Under the pieces are notes generated by a model, which worked only from the letters and a program-made list of their open reading frames with translations, made no database searches and had not been told where the DNA came from. This document shows, in pieces, positions 61,409 through 64,000 of a stretch of DNA of 64,000 nucleotides. This DNA is from an uncultured Bradyrhizobium sp. (GTDB lineage Bacteria; Pseudomonadota; Alphaproteobacteria; Rhizobiales; Xanthobacteraceae): NCBI RefSeq assembly GCF_936928535.1, contig NZ_CAKZHY010000059.1, forward strand, positions 16,745 through 80,744, read 5' to 3'. The number at the start of each line of letters is the position of its first letter. Positions within the stretch are counted from its first letter, which is position 1. The position numbers and the translations under genes are program-made.

Positions 61409-62332
61409 CTAGGCGCCGAGGATGTCGTGGAGCTCGAGCGGCTTGTCCACCTGGCTGAACCACTCGGCGCGATTTGCCGCACGGCGGCGGCCACGCTCGT
61501 CGAGCGGCAGCTTGAGCTGGCGCAGCAGGCTCGTCACCTCTTCCCGCGCGGTCAGATGGCCGAGATTGGGCCGCATCCCGAGCGTGGCCTCGTCGATCTC
61601 GTCGAGCGCCGTGAGGCCACGCGGGAAGAACTCGCGATAAACCACGCGCTCGGCGAAGCCATCGACATAGCGGAAGCCGAGCCGCAGCGACAAATCCTTC
61701 AGCCCGTCGGCGACGAGCTGCTTGTTGCGCGAGCCGAGCATCGACAGGCGATTGCGCACCACGATCCAGTCGGTGGTCGAGCCGTCGAGCTGACGACGCT
61801 TGCGCCTGACATCGCGCACCATCTCGGCGTAATGGCTTTCCCCCGTTACCGCGTAATTGGCGGGGTCGACGGTGCCGAGCACATCGAAATCGAGGAAGCT
61901 GTCGTTGATTGGCGTGACCAGCGTATCCGCCATCGAATGGGCCAGCCGCATCAAATAGCTGTCGGTGCCGGGCGTATCGATGACGATGAAATCGAAACTG
62001 CTCTCGACCGCCGAGACCGCCTCCATGAATTGCTGGAACTCGGAATTCTCGTTCTCGGCGATCTGCATGGTCTCGCCGAGCTTGATGCAGCGATGCACCG
62101 GCAGCTCGAGGTCGAGCTTGGTGCGGCGCGCCCATGCCGAGCGGTTGTTGATGTAGTGGGTGAAGCTTTGCTGGCGGCAGTCGAGGTCGATGGTGGCGAC
62201 GCGCTGACCGGCCTTCAGGAGCGCAACCGCGATGTGCAGGGCGGTGGTCGATTTGCCGGAGCCGCCCTTCTCATTGCCGAGCACAACGACGTGCGCCGAG
62301 CCGGATTGGCTTTGGCTAGCCTGCACAAGCAT
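61409..62332 (-). CDS. mipZ: Division plane positioning ATPase MipZ
   Basis: A 307-residue ParA/MinD-family ATPase. The deviant Walker A is GNEKGGSGKSTTA, the switch motif DLDCRQQS, and FIVIDTPGTDSYLMRLAHSMADTLVTPINDSFLDFDVLG is diagnostic of MipZ. MipZ forms a gradient from the poles via ParB and inhibits FtsZ, so that the ring forms at mid-cell. ATG at 62332 has GAGG six bases before it; the in-frame TTG at 62347 overlaps that site. It diverges from panC. Confidence 0.95.
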   Translation of the reverse strand: MLVQASQSQSGSAHVVVLGNEKGGSGKSTTALHIAVALLKAGQRVATIDLDCRQQSFTHYINNRSAWARRTKLDLELPVHRCIKLGETMQIAENENSEFQQFMEAVSAVESSFDFIVIDTPGTDSYLMRLAHSMADTLVTPINDSFLDFDVLGTVDPANYAVTGESHYAEMVRDVRRKRRQLDGSTTDWIVVRNRLSMLGSRNKQLVADGLKDLSLRLGFRYVDGFAERVVYREFFPRGLTALDEIDEATLGMRPNLGHLTAREEVTSLLRQLKLPLDERGRRRAANRAEWFSQVDKPLELHDILGA

Positions 62333-62604
62333 GGCGATCCTCAACACCCCTGAACAATATCTTCGAGTTGGCCGCGTCTGCGGTCAAGTGAAATGCGTGA
62401 CAGGATGACGAAATCACAGTGCGATGATGGTCACCATGAATCGCGGCGCGGCCTCGCCTCTATGATCCAACCCACAATGGCGCGACGTCCTCGCTGCTGG
62501 GAATGCTGTGCCTGATGTCGATGCATGGCGTCCACGACCGGCGCTTGTTAAGGTTAGCCGGCTGCGCGGCTGGCGGCGCCCACCCCCAACCTTCCCGAGC
62601 TCTG

Positions 62605-63456
62605 ATGTCACCAAGCCCCTTGATCACCCGCACGGTGCCCGCCCTGCGACGCGCCGTCGACAATCTTCGCAAGCGAAAGGCCACGGTCGCGCTGGTGCCG
62701 ACCATGGGGGCGCTCCATGACGGGCATGTGTCGCTGGTGCGCCTCGCCAAGCGGCGCGCGAGCCGCGTCGTCGTGTCGATCTTCGTGAACCCGACCCAGT
62801 TTGCGCCATCGGAGGATTTCGGCGCCTATCCGCGGACCTGGAAATCCGACCTCGCCAAGCTCGCAGCAGAGGACGTCGACATCGTCTGGCACCCCGGCGT
62901 CGAGGCGATGTATCCGGAGGGCTTCGCGACCCGCATCGTTCCAGAGGGGCCGGCGCTGGCCGGCCTCGAGGACCGCTTCCGCCCGCACTTCTTCGCCGGC
63001 GTCGCCACCGTCGTCGGCAAGCTGTTCACGCAATGCCGGCCGGATATCGCGATATTCGGTGAGAAGGACTTTCAGCAATTGCGCGTGGTGACGCAGATGG
63101 CACGCGACCTCGACCTTGGCGTGAAGGTGGTCGGCTCCCGCACCTTGCGCGAACGCGACGGGCTCGCGATGTCGTCCCGCAACGTTTACCTCTCGCCTGC
63201 GGAACGCCAGACAGCGACCGTGCTCTATCGAGCCATGAAGGAGAGTGCCGGGCGGATCCGGGGCGGTGCAGCCATCGCGAGCGCGATGGCGCGCGGCGCC
63301 GAGACGATCAAGGCGGCCGGGTTTGCGCTCGACTATTTCGAGCTCCGCCATGCCGAGACGCTGGCGCCTGTCACCTCCCGCAAGGACGGGCCGCTGCGGA
63401 TCCTGGTCGCCGCCAAGCTCGGGACGACGCGGCTGATCGACAATATCGCGGTCTAG
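62605..63456 (+). CDS. panC: Pantothenate synthetase
   Basis: A 283-residue ligase that joins pantoate and beta-alanine using ATP, the last step of vitamin B5 synthesis. [15 protein letters not shown] (ATP/pantoate site with HxGH), [17 protein letters not shown] and [11 protein letters not shown] (KMSKS-like) are all present. The frame is open upstream, but ATG at 62605 fits the family. No panB or panD is adjacent. The 3' end overlaps the DUF1489 gene by four bases. Confidence 0.96.
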   Translation: MSPSPLITRTVPALRRAVDNLRKRKATVALVPTMGALHDGHVSLVRLAKRRASRVVVSIFVNPTQFAPSEDFGAYPRTWKSDLAKLAAEDVDIVWHPGVEAMYPEGFATRIVPEGPALAGLEDRFRPHFFAGVATVVGKLFTQCRPDIAIFGEKDFQQLRVVTQMARDLDLGVKVVGSRTLRERDGLAMSSRNVYLSPAERQTATVLYRAMKESAGRIRGGAAIASAMARGAETIKAAGFALDYFELRHAETLAPVTSRKDGPLRILVAAKLGTTRLIDNIAV

Positions 63457-63893
63457 AGCAGTCCGAGATCGCGCAGCTCCCGCCGCATCGGTTCCGGCAT
63501 CGCCGCGATGGTGCCTGCAGCCGACTTGCCGAGATCGGGCGGCACGGAATCCTCCGTGAGATAGCGCCAGCCCTGGAACGGGCGCATCGGCCGCGGCGAC
63601 ACCGAGATCACCTTCGGCTGCATCACGATCCGGCAGCGTCCGATGCCGTCCTTGTCACGGAACGGCTCGATGCCGATGATCTTTTCACGCGCGGCGATCT
63701 CGCCCTTGATGACCCAATAGAGCGAGCCGCCTGCGAGAATCTCGGCATCGCGCTTCGGCACCATGCGGGTGATATGGATGTGGTGTTGCGGCAGGCCCTT
63801 TTTCTTGGCCGTCTGCATCCGTTCGGCGACCCACCCCTTCAATTCCTTGACGGAGTCGCAGCCGACGGCAAGCTTGATCAGATGGAGTGGCAT
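63453..63893 (-). CDS. DUF1489 family protein
   Basis: A 146-residue protein matching DUF1489: [11 protein letters not shown] at the start, [28 protein letters not shown], and [18 protein letters not shown]. This alphaproteobacterial family of about 140 residues has no known function. It ends over the panC stop in the convergent direction. Confidence 0.88.
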   Translation of the reverse strand: MPLHLIKLAVGCDSVKELKGWVAERMQTAKKKGLPQHHIHITRMVPKRDAEILAGGSLYWVIKGEIAAREKIIGIEPFRDKDGIGRCRIVMQPKVISVSPRPMRPFQGWRYLTEDSVPPDLGKSAAGTIAAMPEPMRRELRDLGLL

Positions 63894-64000
63894 GGCCCAG
63901 CATTAGCGGGCCATGCATGGCTTTTCAAAGCCTAACTAGACGATCGATTCCAAGAAACCTGCGCTGGAACTGATTGAGTGTTGGCGGATTCCTCGGTTGC
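63894..64000. other. Non-coding window end
   Basis: A 107-base AT-richer stretch upstream of the DUF1489 gene. No gene or repeat is recognised; a promoter for DUF1489 would be expected here. Confidence 0.4.

Noticed and set aside
1..64000. CRISPR arrays, tRNA or rRNA genes, riboswitches, prophage or integrative elements
   Set aside because: No regularly spaced repeats, cloverleaf or rRNA-like stretches, integrases or phage genes were recognised. A covariance-model scan would be needed to rule out small RNAs.

Overview
This window looks like a chromosomal segment of a high-GC alphaproteobacterium, most likely Bradyrhizobium or a close relative. The evidence is the high GC third positions, the cell-cycle genes divK, pleD and mipZ, an EipB-type envelope protein, a phasin, a DinB with an N-terminal zinc ribbon, GANTC (CcrM-type) sites, and several copies of the short intergenic palindromic repeats that litter Bradyrhizobium genomes. 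The species assignment is inference from gene content. No insertion sequence, prophage, integrase, CRISPR array, tRNA or rRNA gene was seen, so this is ordinary chromosome rather than an island.

Left part (1-16 kb). A truncated AEC permease is followed by two tandem CPBP membrane proteases, aidB, a D-Ala-D-Ala dipeptidase, and the pyrB-pyrC-plsY-patatin run. The PyrC here lacks its first metal-binding histidines and is probably the non-catalytic partner of aspartate transcarbamoylase. Then come an amidase, dprA, two regulator/enzyme pairs of the HxlR type (with azoR and with a short-chain dehydrogenase), and a class III nucleotidyl cyclase.

Centre (16-40 kb). topA-rnr-DUF983-NUDIX form a co-directional run. 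They are followed by a phosphoesterase, a flavin monooxygenase, rpmG with a clear promoter and terminator, a TPR-glycosyltransferase-like protein, a TetR/MFS divergent pair around a perfect palindrome, pleD-divK, DUF3572-dinB, an ACT protein, two RidA proteins around eipB, a glycerophosphodiesterase, an acyltransferase and a HIT protein.

Right part (40-64 kb). trmO and azlCD are followed by a lytic transglycosylase with a SPOR-like tail. An aldoxime dehydratase-nitrilase pair follows, with a divergent AraC regulator, and it should convert aldoximes through nitriles to acids. Next are a soluble zinc-binding chemoreceptor, an aldo/keto reductase, a DHA2 exporter, a small lipoprotein and clpS-clpA. 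A phasin follows, with two TGC-N3-GCA palindromes around its promoter, then a D,D-carboxypeptidase with a SPOR tail, a membrane J-domain protein, a VWA protein, an alpha/beta hydrolase, mipZ, panC and DUF1489.

The most useful observations are regulatory: twin HxlR operators, a TetR palindrome lying in overlapping divergent promoters, PhaR-like sites at the phasin promoter, and five GANTC sites in 124 bp upstream of divK. I found no strong candidate for a wholly new system. The aldoxime-nitrile cluster and the catalytically degenerate PyrC are the most interesting metabolic features.
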